From NCBI GenBank assembly GCA_026713545.1, contig JAPOOG010000150.1:1-64000 (forward strand): 64,000 nucleotides of DNA, written 5' to 3'. The position numbers and the translations under genes are program-made. This stretch comes from Bryobacterales bacterium. GTDB taxonomy: Bacteria > Acidobacteriota > Terriglobia > Bryobacterales > UBA6623. The notes under the pieces are model-generated. The model was not told where the DNA came from and searched no databases. It saw only the letters and a program-made list of their open reading frames with translations. Below, piece after piece: positions 9,654-19,500 of this stretch (position 1 is its first letter; the number at the start of each line of letters is the position of its first letter).

Positions 9654-9749
9654 ATTCCTTACCTCTCATGGCCGCGTCTCGATCGAGAGCGGCGCTCTGT
9701 CCAGGTCAATGATAACGGTTGGCTCCGCATCTGTCGCCGCAACATAGAA

Positions 9750-10110
9750 CGTTCCCCTTTCTCAGCATGGTTTCATTTGGCGTTCGCCGCGGCTAACGGC
9801 GCTCGTCCCGAGGCCGGCCGGGAACGGCTTACGGGGCAAGGACACTGCCGCAGGGCAATATTTTTTTCCGAACAATGGCGAACAATAGTGAACAATAGTG
9901 AACAATGGTGAACAGGAAAACAGTGACTGGGCGACGATCCGGACGGCGGTTTCCGGTGGCGCCACCCTTGCGCACACACGGCGAAAAAAAGCCGTGTTTC
10001 GTGAAAACCAGGGGAGGGGCCTGGTTCGCTCCAGAAGAAATTTCTGACGGCCAGTGAACCGTAAAGGCCGTGTTTCGTGTTTCGTGTCTCGTGTTTCTTG
10101 ACCCGAAGGC
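9750..10110 (+). repeat. Family B dispersed repeat, copy B1 (3' truncated)
   Basis: It shares with B2 and B3 the blocks GCTAACGGCGCTCGTC, GGGCAATATTTTTTT, CAGTGACTGGG and CACCCTTGCGCA. At 9870-9909 it carries four 10-bp units all of the form GAACAATRGY, and at 10070-10101 an array of GTG-N4 heptamers (GTGTTTC, GTGTCTC). It lacks the distal third (block AGCCTCTACAGCGAG) present in B2 and B3, and is fused to a family A half-element. Confidence 0.75.
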
Positions 10111-10129
10111 CAGAGGAGGCAATATGACC

Positions 10130-10217
10130 GCTGCGCCTACGCACGCCAAGCGGCTCGCGCCTCGGCTTGGCCGCCCTCTCACGCACTTCACCTCGCCTCG
10201 TGGTAAGACATGCAGGC
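10130..10217 (-). repeat. Family A half-element, copy A2
   Basis: The reverse complement of the left half of family A: GCCAAGCGGCTCGCGCCTCG, CCCTCTCACGCACTTCACC and the terminal block GTGGTAAGACATGCAGG. The other half is missing. It is joined directly to a family C fragment, showing that the elements recombine or insert into one another. Confidence 0.75.
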
Positions 10218-10534
10218 GGCGTTACGCGCCCCTGGGCCGATTGCGTACTGTCCAAGCCGGCGCCTCGCTCTGCGCGTTTTTCCTTCGAAGCCGAGCGGAA
10301 GCGGCGCGTAACCCTTTGGACGACGGACATTTTTTTGTTCCAACGGCGGTTCTGAGCTTGCCGGCGAGCGTGACCACGCAGACGACCGCCTAAGCTCATC
10401 GGCTTTGTCGTTCGCTTTTCCTTCGCGAGGAGGAGATCACCCGGATCGCCATCCTCCTCACTCCGCGCCGAGGATGAGCAGGAGCCTGCCGCGCTTTTTC
10501 CTTCGTACCAAGGGACCTTTACCACGGGCTGCTA
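10211..10534 (-). repeat. Family C element fragment, copy C2
   Basis: It matches the reverse complement of the complete copy at 39845-40110 over GGCGGCGTTACGCGCCCC, GCGCGTAACCCTTTGG, GACGGACATTT, GTCGGCTTTGTCGTTCG-like and GAGATCACCCGGATCGCC. It ends in the terminal repeat CCACGGGCTGCTA near 10534. The opposite terminus has been replaced by the A2 half-element. Confidence 0.75.
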
Positions 10535-10976
10535 ACGGCGCTTGTCCTGAGGCCGACCGAGAACAGCGGACGATGCGTTGAAAATGGCTCATGGGCAATA
10601 TTTTTTTACCGGGAAATAATGAGCAATGCCGGGAAATCGTGGGAAATTCCTTGCAGGCGAGCAGTGACTTATCGGCGTGTGCGGCGGTCCAGATGGCGCT
10701 TCTCAGTGTTGCGACCCTTGCGCACTCACGGCGAAAAAAGCCGTGTTTCGTGACTCGTGTCTCGTGTTTCGTGAAAACCAGGGGAAGGGGCCTGGTTCGC
10801 TCCAGAAGAAATATCTGACGACCGCTGAACCGTAAAGGCCGTGATTCGTGAAAACCTCATGTGGGCGCGGCAGCCTCTACAGCGAGTGCCGCGCCGACGG
10901 CACGTCGATCGTTGGCCTCGCTGTCCTCATGCTAAGCAGGCCGGAGCGGGAAAAAAAGACTGAAGGACTCCAGTAC
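10531..10976 (+). repeat. Family B dispersed repeat, copy B2
   Basis: The longest plus-strand copy. Its 10-bp array (10611-10650) has units GGGAAATAAT, GAGCAATGCC, GGGAAATCGT and GGGAAATTCC, different from B1. Two GTG-N4 heptamer tracts lie at about 10741-10775 and 10839-10855. The distal part contains AGCCTCTACAGCGAGTGCCG and ends in an A-run plus palindrome, which on the minus strand is a terminator. Confidence 0.75.
10950..10976 (-). terminator. Intrinsic terminator downstream of the ORF6N gene, supplied by repeat B2
   Basis: On the minus strand an ACTGGAG/CTTCAGT stem with one mismatch is followed by C and seven T. It lies about 115 nt past the end of the leftward ORF6N gene and is part of a dispersed repeat. 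Confidence 0.6.
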
Positions 10977-11092
10977 CACGATCCGAAGTCACACTTTTAC
11001 CATGTCCGCGTCCCAAGTCGTAGGCACGATCTCACCAAGTGAGAAGGCAGCGATTCTCGAATAAAGCTTCTTTAGTCGAGGAAGGCCCAACG

Positions 11093-11620
11093 CTAGCGCT
11101 CAGCATCCACATCTTTCGCACGAAAGCCGATCCGGGGTTTTGGGGGAAGTTCAGGCGGCTCCAACAGATCCTTGATGTGTTCGAAGAGAAGGTTGATCTT
11201 CTGATCGTGCTCGGCCACTTTGCAGGCCAGCTCTTCGTTGGTGTCCAGCGCCCTGCGAAGGTGCACGAAGGCGCGCATGATGTCAATGTTCACCTCAACC
11301 GCCCGTTTGCTGCGCAGGACGCCGGAAAGCATAGCAACACCTTCCTGGGTGAAGGCTCGCGGCGGGTAGCGGCGACCTCCCCAACTTGAGATCACAATTT
11401 GTGACCTCAAGTACTCGAACTCCTCTTTCGAGAGTTGGAACATGAAATCCTCGGGAAATCGCCCGCGGTTGCGAGTCACGGCTTGGTTGAGCGCTCTCGT
11501 GGTCACACCATAGAGTTTGGCCAGATCGAAATCGAGCATAACCTTCTGCCCGCGCAGGAGATAAATTTGCGCGGTGATCCGTTCAATGGGTATCAGGCTC
11601 TGAGGCTTCGCCTTGGCCAT
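11093..11620 (-). CDS. ORF6N domain protein (KilA-N/ORF6N DNA-binding type)
   Basis: 175 residues from ATG 11620 (MAKAKPQSLIPIERI). The ORF6N domain spans about residues 10-95: the conserved IYLLRGQKVMLDFDLAKLYG, then RALNQAVTRNRGRFPEDFMF, and WGGRRYPPRAFTQEGVAML. The C-terminal part is helical (RRALDTNEELACKVAEHDQK) and ends in a proline-rich tail. ORF6N domains occur in phage antirepressors and as lone chromosomal genes; DNA binding is inferred from the family. No phage genes surround it. A longer start at 11698 is possible but has no family support. Confidence 0.85.
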   Translation of the reverse strand: MAKAKPQSLIPIERITAQIYLLRGQKVMLDFDLAKLYGVTTRALNQAVTRNRGRFPEDFMFQLSKEEFEYLRSQIVISSWGGRRYPPRAFTQEGVAMLSGVLRSKRAVEVNIDIMRAFVHLRRALDTNEELACKVAEHDQKINLLFEHIKDLLEPPELPPKPRIGFRAKDVDAER

Positions 11621-11825
11621 GATCACACTGTGTCGAACACCGGGTTCGGTGTCAAAGACAGAGAAAACCAAGGCCACATCGGAAGCAACGATCGGCACGG
11701 CGGCCGCGTGTTCAGTGAGCGGTACGAATCCCCAGGTAGTCAGGGTCCATACCCGTACATGTGGGGAGCTTTAGTGACCAAAGCCACTGAGCTTCCATGA
11801 ACGGTCCACTCCCGAGAGCAAAGGG

Positions 11826-12270
11826 CTACTCCATCCTCAGCAGCCAGAAGCGGATGTAGTGGTCTCGGTCGTCGGGCGAACGATAGTAACGGCGCGGCGC
11901 GCGGCAGAAATAGGCGAACTCGCCCCAGGAACTGCCTCCTCGAGTCACCCGTCTCGTGCCTGACCCAGGACCCACTGGATCTGTCACCAACCCACCCGGA
12001 TATTCTCCTATCCAGTCCTGCACCCACTCGGACACATTCCCAAGCATGTCGTACAGCCCCCACAGGTTCGGTTCCTTCTGCCCCACCGGATGCGGCCGAC
12101 CAAAGCTGTTCTTATCAAACTAAGCGATCTGCTCCAATGACGGATCCTTCCCTAACGGAACCGTCAAGATTCCTTTATCTGTGTCCTCCGCAGTCCCCGA
12201 CCGCGCCGCGCACTCGCATTCCGCCTCGTTGGTAAACGGTACCGATTTCCTCCGGCTCGGTCTTCGGCTC
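11826..12270 (-). pseudogene. Decayed formylglycine-generating-enzyme (FGE/SUMF1) domain gene
   Basis: The C-terminal FGE-sulfatase signature is plain: GLYDMLGNVSEWVQDW, then RVTRGGSSW and CRAPRRYY. Upstream, in the same frame, EQIA is followed by a TAG stop where the family has Trp (IAWFDKNS), consistent with TGG to TAG. Further upstream the usual TEAEWEYAARSGT reads NEAECECAARSGT, and the normally conserved GFRL end reads RFWL. No N-terminal half of the domain was found. The intact family converts cysteine to formylglycine in sulfatases or acts as iron-dependent oxygenase relatives. I read it as a dead fragment. Confidence 0.75.
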
Positions 12271-12389
12271 GCAGGTGCGAGCCCGTTCCAGAGACTCCCT
12301 TGTTTCGCGCTGTAGCTCAGTGCGGGGAACGTTCCGTCTGGCTCACCAAGAGCACTTCTCCGGTTGCGCCGACAGGGCGGCTCCGTGTC

Positions 12390-12418
12390 TTGACCGTTCG
12401 TCCGGAGCGTGGTAGCGT
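12390..12418 (+). promoter_or_regulatory. Candidate sigma-70 promoter for the M19 dipeptidase
   Basis: TTGACC and TAGCGT separated by 17 bp, 59 bp before the GTG start. The -35 box is good; the -10 box is weak. Confidence 0.35.
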
Positions 12419-12476
12419 CGAGCCTGCCCTCTCAGGCTCTTTCGGGGCCTGAGTTCATCCGGCAGGAGGACTACCC

Positions 12477-13688
12477 GTGAGAACTCCACTGCATCTCGCA
12501 TTGCTCGCCGCGGCCGCGATTTCGGCGGCTCCGGGACAACCGCTTTCCGAACAGGCCAACCGCCTGCACGAAGACGCGTTCATCTTCGACGCCCACGTTC
12601 ACTTCATCAACCGTCAGCTCTATCTCGGCGGGAACATCGCTGAGCGTCTTCCGGGGCCGGTCAGCGGGATCGGCGTCGACCTGCCGACGACTCGAGAAGG
12701 CGGACTCGACGCGCTGTTCCTGAACCTCTACGTCGAGCCGGAATACACGAAGCGCCATCTCGAGGTGAAGCAAACCCTGCGGCTGCTCGAACTCGCGCAT
12801 CAGCAGATCCGCAACAACCATGCCGACATCGAGGTGGCATTGACCGCGGACGATGTCGAGAGAATTCATCGCGCCGGCAAGATCGCCGCCGTGCTGGACC
12901 TGGAGGGCGCCTTCGATTTCGACGGCGATCCGGACGTCCTTCGCAGCCTCCACAGGCTTGGCCTGCGCTCGGTCCAGTTCGCCGACAACGCTCAGGCCAA
13001 CGGCTATGCCGACTCATCCTGCTGCGCGCCCAAATGGAACGGAATCAATCAGCGCGGACGCGACTTGCTGCGCGAGATGAACCGCCTCGGGATGGTCGTC
13101 AATCTCGCGCACGCCTCGCAGGACGCCTGGATGCAGATCGTCGAGCTCAGCGAGCATCCGGTCGTCGCGACCCACCAGGGAATGCGGGCCTTCAACCCCC
13201 GCCATTCGGGCAATGCCAGCGACGAGATGCTCATGGCCCTGGCCGCCAAGGGCGGGATCCTGGCCGTGCACTTCAGTCCGAATACCTGGAGCCCTCTTTT
13301 TTTCGACCACTACCGCAACCGGCCGGGATCACCGGACCCCCTGCCCCCGCTTTCCGTCGACGCCGTGTACGAGGAGATCGTCAACCGCTACCGGCTCAGC
13401 TATCAGAAGCCCGGGGCAGTCCCCCCGCAAGAAATTGTCGAGCCGATTTCCCGTTTCGTCGAGGTGATCGACTACGCGGTGCGGTTGATCGGCGAGGACC
13501 ACGTCTCACTCGGTTCGGATTTCGGCGGCGGGCTCAATTCGAGGGCGAGCATGACCAGCATCGCCGAATACGGACGGGTAACGCAGGCGCTCGTTGACAA
13601 AGGCTATTCGGAAGAGAGAATCCGCAAAATCCTGGGCGGCAACCTCCTGCGCGTGTTCCGGCAGATTACGGAGGGGGCCAGCCGCTGA
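12477..13688 (+). CDS. Secreted membrane dipeptidase, peptidase M19 (renal dipeptidase family)
   Basis: 403 residues from a GTG start preceded by GGAGGA at good spacing. Residues 1-20 are a signal peptide. The amidohydrolase-type barrel has metal ligands His40 and His42 (DAHVHF), bridging Glu142 (DLEGAF), His211 (VNLAHAS) and His232 (ATHQGMRAF); LGSDFGG near the C-terminus is also conserved. M19 enzymes are dinuclear-zinc dipeptidases that cleave Xaa-Xaa dipeptides, often including D-residues or dehydropeptides. Export suggests peptide scavenging outside the cytoplasm. It has its own candidate promoter and no evident operon partner. Confidence 0.88.
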   Translation: MRTPLHLALLAAAAISAAPGQPLSEQANRLHEDAFIFDAHVHFINRQLYLGGNIAERLPGPVSGIGVDLPTTREGGLDALFLNLYVEPEYTKRHLEVKQTLRLLELAHQQIRNNHADIEVALTADDVERIHRAGKIAAVLDLEGAFDFDGDPDVLRSLHRLGLRSVQFADNAQANGYADSSCCAPKWNGINQRGRDLLREMNRLGMVVNLAHASQDAWMQIVELSEHPVVATHQGMRAFNPRHSGNASDEMLMALAAKGGILAVHFSPNTWSPLFFDHYRNRPGSPDPLPPLSVDAVYEEIVNRYRLSYQKPGAVPPQEIVEPISRFVEVIDYAVRLIGEDHVSLGSDFGGGLNSRASMTSIAEYGRVTQALVDKGYSEERIRKILGGNLLRVFRQITEGASR

Positions 13689-13851
13689 ACCTGCGAAGAG
13701 CATCCGTCCGAACGATCACGGGGGCGCACGCCCGGAGGCGCGCAAGCAATGGGCCGATGAAGCGCCCTCTTGCTTCGCAGAGCGCAGCTTCACGACGACG
13801 ATCTTGCATGAGAGAATGGTTGCACGAATCCAGAAGCGCCCAGGGGGAGAG

Positions 13852-14439
13852 ATGGGAGTCGCTGCCAAAGTTCCCGACCAGCAGCAAGCCTCTGAGACAA
13901 GCAGTCTCCATGATCGGGATTTCTACACTTGGGCAGTGCAGCAGGCCGCGGCACTGCGGAGGCGTGACTTCAGCGCCGTCGATTGGGAGAACGTCACCGA
14001 GGAGATCGAAACCTTGGGCCGAACCGAAGAACGCAGCCTGAGGAACCAATACGCCAGGGCCGTGGAGCACTTGCTGAAGCTGCAATACCGGGGGGATGAG
14101 GAAACCGAGCCCGTGGCCGGCTGGGAAAGTTCCGTGAATCAAGCCCGGGTGGAAATCGAGGAAGTCCTGCAGGACAGTACCGGACTGAAGAGCAAGCGCG
14201 ATGAAGTGCTCGCCAGAGCTTGGCTCAGCGCCAGGAGAGCCGTCATCGAAGCCTTCGCGCACCACGCCACCGCAGGCATCAGGGACGACTCAATGCGGCA
14301 TCGCGAACAAAAGCGTCTGACGCGGGAGTGGAGCCAGACGCTGCCGCAGACGAACCCCTTCACCCGTGAGCAGGTCGAGGATTCGTTCTGGATGCCGGAG
14401 CGAACAAGGTTGGCGCAGCGTCCGCAGAGCCTTCATTGA
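13852..14439 (+). CDS. DUF29 domain protein
   Basis: 195 residues. The DUF29 core is recognisable at about residues 20-140: HDRDFYTWAVQQAAALRRRDFSAVDWENVTEEIETLG, broken by helices, then LRNQYARAVEHLLKLQY and the later SWR-like region. I chose ATG 13852 because GGGGGAG sits just ahead of it; upstream in-frame starts lack this. The family is small, helical, common in cyanobacteria and proteobacteria, and of unknown function. This copy is single and has no toxin-antitoxin partner beside it. Confidence 0.78.
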   Translation: MGVAAKVPDQQQASETSSLHDRDFYTWAVQQAAALRRRDFSAVDWENVTEEIETLGRTEERSLRNQYARAVEHLLKLQYRGDEETEPVAGWESSVNQARVEIEEVLQDSTGLKSKRDEVLARAWLSARRAVIEAFAHHATAGIRDDSMRHREQKRLTREWSQTLPQTNPFTREQVEDSFWMPERTRLAQRPQSLH

Positions 14440-14548
14440 CCCGTCCGGAAGTCCGACGGGAGCCGCTGACCTCGAGCTCCTTTCAATATCTCCCATGCCG
14501 GAGCACAGAGGTTGACGCTTTCGGGGTTCTTTCCGACCTCGCCGCAAG

Positions 14549-15181
14549 CTACTCGACCGCCGCCTCGGCATGCTCCGGCTCCTGAGTGTTGCCGGCCGGC
14601 TCGACTTCGCCGAGCGCCGACCGGCCCAGCTCTTCCAGCTCCTTGAGCGTCGGCAACTCCGTCAGGTCGCTCAGCCCGAACTGAATCAGGAAATCCTTCG
14701 TCGTCCGGTACTGCATCGGCCGTCCGATGACGGCCTTGCGGCCGGCGGTCGTGATGAGCTTGCGGTTGAGCAGCGTGCTGACCACTCCGGTCGAGTTGAC
14801 GCCGCGCACCGCCTGGATCTCAGGTATGGTGACCGGCTGTTTGTAAGCGACCACGGCCAAGGTCTCCAAAGCCGGCAGCGACAGCCTGAACTTCGGACGC
14901 AATGTCTTGACAAACTTGCGAACGCCGTCATGATGCTCCGCCTTGGTCGACATCTTGTAGCCTTTCGCTACCTTGCGGATTTCGATGCCGCGCTTGTCGG
15001 AGGCCGATTCCTCCATCAGGGCCCGCAAGTCCGCTTCAACCTGGTCCAGCGGCACGTCGAGCCCTTTGCTGATCTGCGCCGCGGTGAGCGGTTCCTCGGC
15101 CGCGTAGATGATCGCCTCCAGCAATGCGCGGCGGCGTTTCTCTCCAGGATCGATGCCGGGAAGTTGCTGCTGGGCACTCAC
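14549..15181 (-). CDS. scpB: Segregation and condensation protein B
   Basis: 210 residues with the two winged-helix domains of ScpB, the regulatory subunit of the SMC-ScpAB condensin that compacts and separates replicated chromosomes. Conserved features are LLEAIIYAAEEPLTAAQI at the N-terminus, FRLSLPALETLAVVAYKQPVT in the middle, and the diagnostic RGVNSTGVVSTLLNRKLI with GRPMQYRTTKDFLIQFGL. The acidic tail after about residue 180 is typical. ATG 15181 overlaps the end of scpA by 4 nt, so the two are translationally coupled. Confidence 0.94.
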   Translation of the reverse strand: MSAQQQLPGIDPGEKRRRALLEAIIYAAEEPLTAAQISKGLDVPLDQVEADLRALMEESASDKRGIEIRKVAKGYKMSTKAEHHDGVRKFVKTLRPKFRLSLPALETLAVVAYKQPVTIPEIQAVRGVNSTGVVSTLLNRKLITTAGRKAVIGRPMQYRTTKDFLIQFGLSDLTELPTLKELEELGRSALGEVEPAGNTQEPEHAEAAVE

Positions 15182-16194
15182 TCGCCGTACTCCCGCGCCA
15201 CGGCGTAAAAGCTCTCTTCGTGGGCGAATACGGTGTCGAACATCTTGTGCTTACGGATCACGATTTCGCCGAACAGCTTCTTCTGGCGCAACACGACGGC
15301 GCTCATGCGGACGAGTTCCAGAAGGGCGAGAAAGGTGGCCAGCAATGCACGGCGGCCGGGTTGACGCTCGAACACATCGCTCAACGAGACAGCCCCGTCC
15401 TCGGACAGCAGAAGGTTCTTGAGGTATTGAATCCGGCTTGCGACGGTGACGTCCTCTCCCTCCACCTCATAGGAAGGCCGGTTCCTGGCGCGTTCGAGGA
15501 CCTTCTCGAAGGTCCGGACCAGATCGATGACGCCGACCGCCGACTCGGGCTCCTCATCCACATCGGGAAAGTCTTCGAAAACCGGACGCGTCCAGGTATT
15601 CTCTTCGACGAGCCGCTTCTCCCGCAGCATCTGGGCCGCCTGGACGAACTTCTCGTGCTCGATGAGCCGCTTGACGAGGTCGTCCCGCGGGTCCTGTTGT
15701 TCCTCCTCGGGAACGAGCGGGTCGGACGGCAGCAGCATCCGCGACTTGATGTGGATCAGCGTCGCGGCCATGAAGACGAACTCGCCTCCCAGATCGATGT
15801 TCAGTTCCTCGGCCCGGCGCAGATAGTCGAGGTACTGCTCGGTGATGCTTGCGATCGGAATATCGGAGATGTTGATCTTCTGCCGCCGGATGAGGCTGAG
15901 CAAAAGGTCGAGCGGCCCTTCGAACTGGTCAAGCCGCACGCCGAAAGCGTTCTCGGACTGAACCGACTCACTGGAAGCGGCGGCGGTTTCCGGGCCTGGG
16001 ATCTCGATGTCCGGGGCGGAAGCGGCGCGATCGTTCACGGAACGGGCGGGAAGCCAAGCGGGGCGGAGTGGTGAAGCGACTCTCGCCCGACGGTACTGAT
16101 AATGTAGCACGTTGCCGAGGGCTGCTCGGAACCCTGCTCGGCCCCCCGCCCTCCGCAAACGGGGGGCGGTAAAGGCCGTTCGAGCCGGCGCCAC
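15178..16194 (-). CDS. scpA: Segregation and condensation protein A
   Basis: ScpA is the kleisin that bridges SMC heads. The signature VRLDQFEGPLDLLLSLIRRQKINISDIPI is seen in pieces from about residue 86 of this frame, followed by EFVFMAATLIHIKSRMLLP and a C-terminal winged helix (AVVLRQKKLFGEIV). The N-terminus is uncertain: true ScpA normally starts within 10-25 residues of the signature, so GTG at 16038 (VNDRAAS) is more likely than the far-upstream start, though neither has a strong ribosome binding site. The gene leads an scpA-scpB operon. Confidence 0.9.
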   Translation of the reverse strand: MAPARTAFTAPRLRRAGGRAGFRAALGNVLHYQYRRARVASPLRPAWLPARSVNDRAASAPDIEIPGPETAAASSESVQSENAFGVRLDQFEGPLDLLLSLIRRQKINISDIPIASITEQYLDYLRRAEELNIDLGGEFVFMAATLIHIKSRMLLPSDPLVPEEEQQDPRDDLVKRLIEHEKFVQAAQMLREKRLVEENTWTRPVFEDFPDVDEEPESAVGVIDLVRTFEKVLERARNRPSYEVEGEDVTVASRIQYLKNLLLSEDGAVSLSDVFERQPGRRALLATFLALLELVRMSAVVLRQKKLFGEIVIRKHKMFDTVFAHEESFYAVAREYGE

Positions 16195-16203
16195 AAAAAA
16201 GAG

Positions 16204-16231
16204 TTGACGCGTCGAAAGAATCTGATATAAT
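16204..16231 (+). promoter_or_regulatory. Strong sigma-70 promoter for the TonB-dependent receptor
   Basis: TTGACG at 16204-16209 and a perfect TATAAT at 16226-16231, spacing 16 bp. Transcription would start near 16238, leaving a leader of more than 300 nt before the ATG at 16557. Confidence 0.7.
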
Positions 16232-16556
16232 TGATCGGAGTCTAGTGGGGCTGGTGGGGTCTGTGTGCGCTCGTCCGTACCTGCCCAGCGCTTTTCGTGA
16301 GTTGCTCAAGTGTCCCGGTTCATTGCACCAAGGGATCCGGGAAGAAAAATCAATCTCACCCAATCAACAAGCCGAGTCGACCGACACCGCATCTTGTGAG
16401 CTAGCAAGCGTGAATCCGTAACCCTACGTGTTCGGCAGCCCACAGCCGGTAAACGGAGCGGGGCGTTCGAAGCGGCCAAAAGGATCAACCCACAAGGGCG
16501 TGGTGGATTTTCCCTCCGCCGCGCCGGCTCGGACCACTGCAAACCGAAGGAGAAAC
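16232..16556 (+). other. Long 5' leader of the TonB-dependent receptor gene
   Basis: About 320 nt of transcribed, apparently untranslated sequence between the promoter and the start codon. I recognise no known riboswitch consensus (no cobalamin box, for example). It ends with GAAGGAGAAAC just before the ATG, a strong ribosome binding site. Confidence 0.4.
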
Positions 16557-19500
16557 ATGATCAACAAACTCAGTTACGGAGGAGGAATCCCAAGCCGTTT
16601 CCTGCTCCTCACGACTTGCCTGTTGATGGCGTCGATGTGGACCGTCGATCTACAGGCACAGGATCTTCGCGGCAAAGTGACGGGAACCGTCACCGACGCC
16701 AGCGGCGCCGTCATTCCCGGCGCCAGCGTGAGTCTCACGAACGACAACACGACTGTCGCGACCGTGACTTCCACCAATGAGGTCGGCCAGTACCTGTTCG
16801 ACTTCGTGATTCCCGGAACCTACACCGTCAGAGTCGAGCTGGAAGGCTTCCGGACCTTCGAACAACAGAACATTCTTGTCCAGACCCGCGCCGACATCAC
16901 CGTGAACGCCACGATGCAAGTGGGCGCCGTCGCCGAGACCGTAACCGTGGAAGAGGCTCCCGTCGCCGTGCAGTTCACGACCACGACGATGGAGACGACC
17001 CTCGACACGAAAATGTCGCAGGAACTTCCTCTGCTGAACCGGAATCCCTACATGCTGGCGGCGCTCGACCCGGCGGTGAACTACCGCGGAGGGGCCGAGA
17101 ACGCGCCCTACCACCACTGGGCCATGAGCCAGTTGGACGTCGGCGGCAACACCAGCACCAAGAACAACGTCCTGATGGACGGCGTTCCGCAGCTTGTCGG
17201 CGCCAAGGGCGTCTACACGCCTCCGATGGACGCCGTATCGGAAGTCAACGTGCAACAGAACGCCACCGACGCCGAATACGGCCACAGCGCAGGCGGCATC
17301 GTTTCGGTGCAGATGAAGAGCGGCACGAACGACTGGCACGGCACGGGCTATTTCTTCGGGCGCAACCCGGCGATCAACGCCCGCCCGAACGCACTGACGA
17401 CCAATCCGAGCGTCGACCGCAGAAACGTGTGGGGGGTCAGCTCGGGCAATCCGATCGTCAAGAACAAAGTCTTCAACTATGTGTCGTACGAAGGGCAAGA
17501 CGTCCGTTCGCCCTCGACCGTGACCTTGACGCTGCCGCGGCAGCTCGAGCGCAGCGGCGACTTCTCGGAGAGCTTCAACCGCTCCGGCGGCCTGCGGGTC
17601 ATCCATGATCCGTGGACCACGGACCCTGACGGCAACAACCGCCTCCCGTTCGCCAACAACACGATTCCGCAGTCGCGCATGGATCCGACCTCGCAGACGG
17701 TGCTGGGCAAGACGTGGTCCCCCAACAACCCGGGCGACAACATCTCCGGCGCGAACAACTTCCGGCTGGTGTTCCCGATCCGGTTCCAGTACTGGAACCT
17801 GACGAACCGCACGGACTGGAACGTCAGCGACAACGTCAAGGTGTTCGGGCGCTTCAGCCGCTTCCATACGACGCAGAGCGAGCCGGACTACTCAGGCTCG
17901 GTGGCGCAGCGCCGCCAGGGCAGCGCGCGGAACAGCGCCCAAGCATCCGGCGACGTCGTGTGGACGGTCAATCCGACCACCGTGGTGAACGTGCGCGGCT
18001 CCTGGTCGAAGATCACCGACTCGTTCTACACGCCCCAGGCTGAGATCGGCGAGGAAGGCCTGGCCGAGTTGTGGCCCGGAAATCAGTGGTACGCCTCGCA
18101 CGTGCGCGACATCCCGGCGGTGCACTTCCCGGAAATCAACGTGCGGGCCGACGGCAACACCTCCTTCGGCCGTTCGGGTTTCTGGTTTCAGGAGCCGACG
18201 ACCTGGAACATGGAAGGCAAGCTGTCGAAGCAGGCCGGCCGCCACTATCTGAAGTACGGCGTGCAGTTCCGGAAACAGCTCGTGCTGGCGGCGCGCCCGC
18301 GCGGCATGCGCTTCCGGTTCAGCCCCACCGCCACTGCGGACACGATCAACAGCCCGAACACGGGAGCCATCGGTCACGCCTGGGCGTCGATGGCGCTCGG
18401 CGTCCTTGAGGATTCTTCCTTCTCGCGCGCCCGCACGGTCGCCGTCAACCGGCCGCGCGTCGACGTCTACGGATTCTACGTGCACGACGACTTCAAGGTG
18501 AACCAGAAGGTCACCCTGAACCTGGGGCTACGCTACGAGTACGAGACGCCGATGCTCGATCCGGAGAACCGCCTCTCGCGGACCATCGACTTCAGCCAGG
18601 CGTTGCCGGAGATCCAGTCGGCGATGGGGCCGATCGCCGATGACATACTCGCGATGAGAACCCGGCCGCTCGACATCAGCGGCGCCTGGCTCTTCACCGA
18701 CTCGAACAACCGGCGGACGTGGATCGGGCAGAAAAACCTGTTCCTGCCGCGCGCCGGCATCGCGATCCGGTTGAACGACCGCAGCGCGCTACGGATCGGA
18801 TACGCCCGCTACGCGACGCCGCCGATCCAGGAGCGCAGCGCGCTGGGCATCCTGGGCAGCACGCCGTATCCGGGCTTCGAGATCGAAGGCCAACCCCTGA
18901 ACTCGATCAACGGTACGCCCAGGGCGGTGTTCTCGAATCCGTTCCCGAGCGGCGGCGACAACCCCAATCCGCTGCCGGAGCCGAACGGCCAGCGGTTCGG
19001 CCGGTTCGCGACGGTCGGCTCGAACGAAGCGATCGGTTTCAACCAGGACTGGAGCGCGGGCATCAACGACCGCTTCAACTTCAGCTACCAGCAGGAGATC
19101 ATGGCCCGCATCGTGGTCGACGCCACGTTCTTCTCCAACTTCGGTCACAACCAGCCCTACAACATGCGGCCGAACCTGCTCGATCCACGGATCGGCTTCC
19201 AGCACGGCAGCCGAATCAACGCCAGCGTGGACAACCCGTTCTTCGGACTTGCCGAGGACATCATGCCGGGGCCGCTGCGGAACCAGCGCACGGTGCGGAT
19301 TTCGCAGCTTCTCGTGCCCTATCCGCACTACCTGAGCAACGGCATTACCATTCGGGGAGTCAACGCCCGCAGCGAGCGCTACAACGCCTTCCAGTTGCAG
19401 GTGCAGCGGCCGTTCGCCAACGGCTTCAATTTCCTGCTGGGCTACAACCACAACCGCGCTCGGAACCAGACCTTCTACGACACGGTGGACGAGGTTGACC

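Noticed and set aside
10848-10990. Aligned reading frame in B2 and B3 containing GSLYSECRADG
   Set aside because: Most differences between the copies change amino acids (Lys/Thr, Ser/Gly, Thr/Ala, Gly/Ser), and the frame enters the terminator, so it is not a conserved protein.
16232-16556. Possible known riboswitch in the TonB receptor leader
   Set aside because: No cobalamin, TPP, FMN or other consensus that I can recognise.
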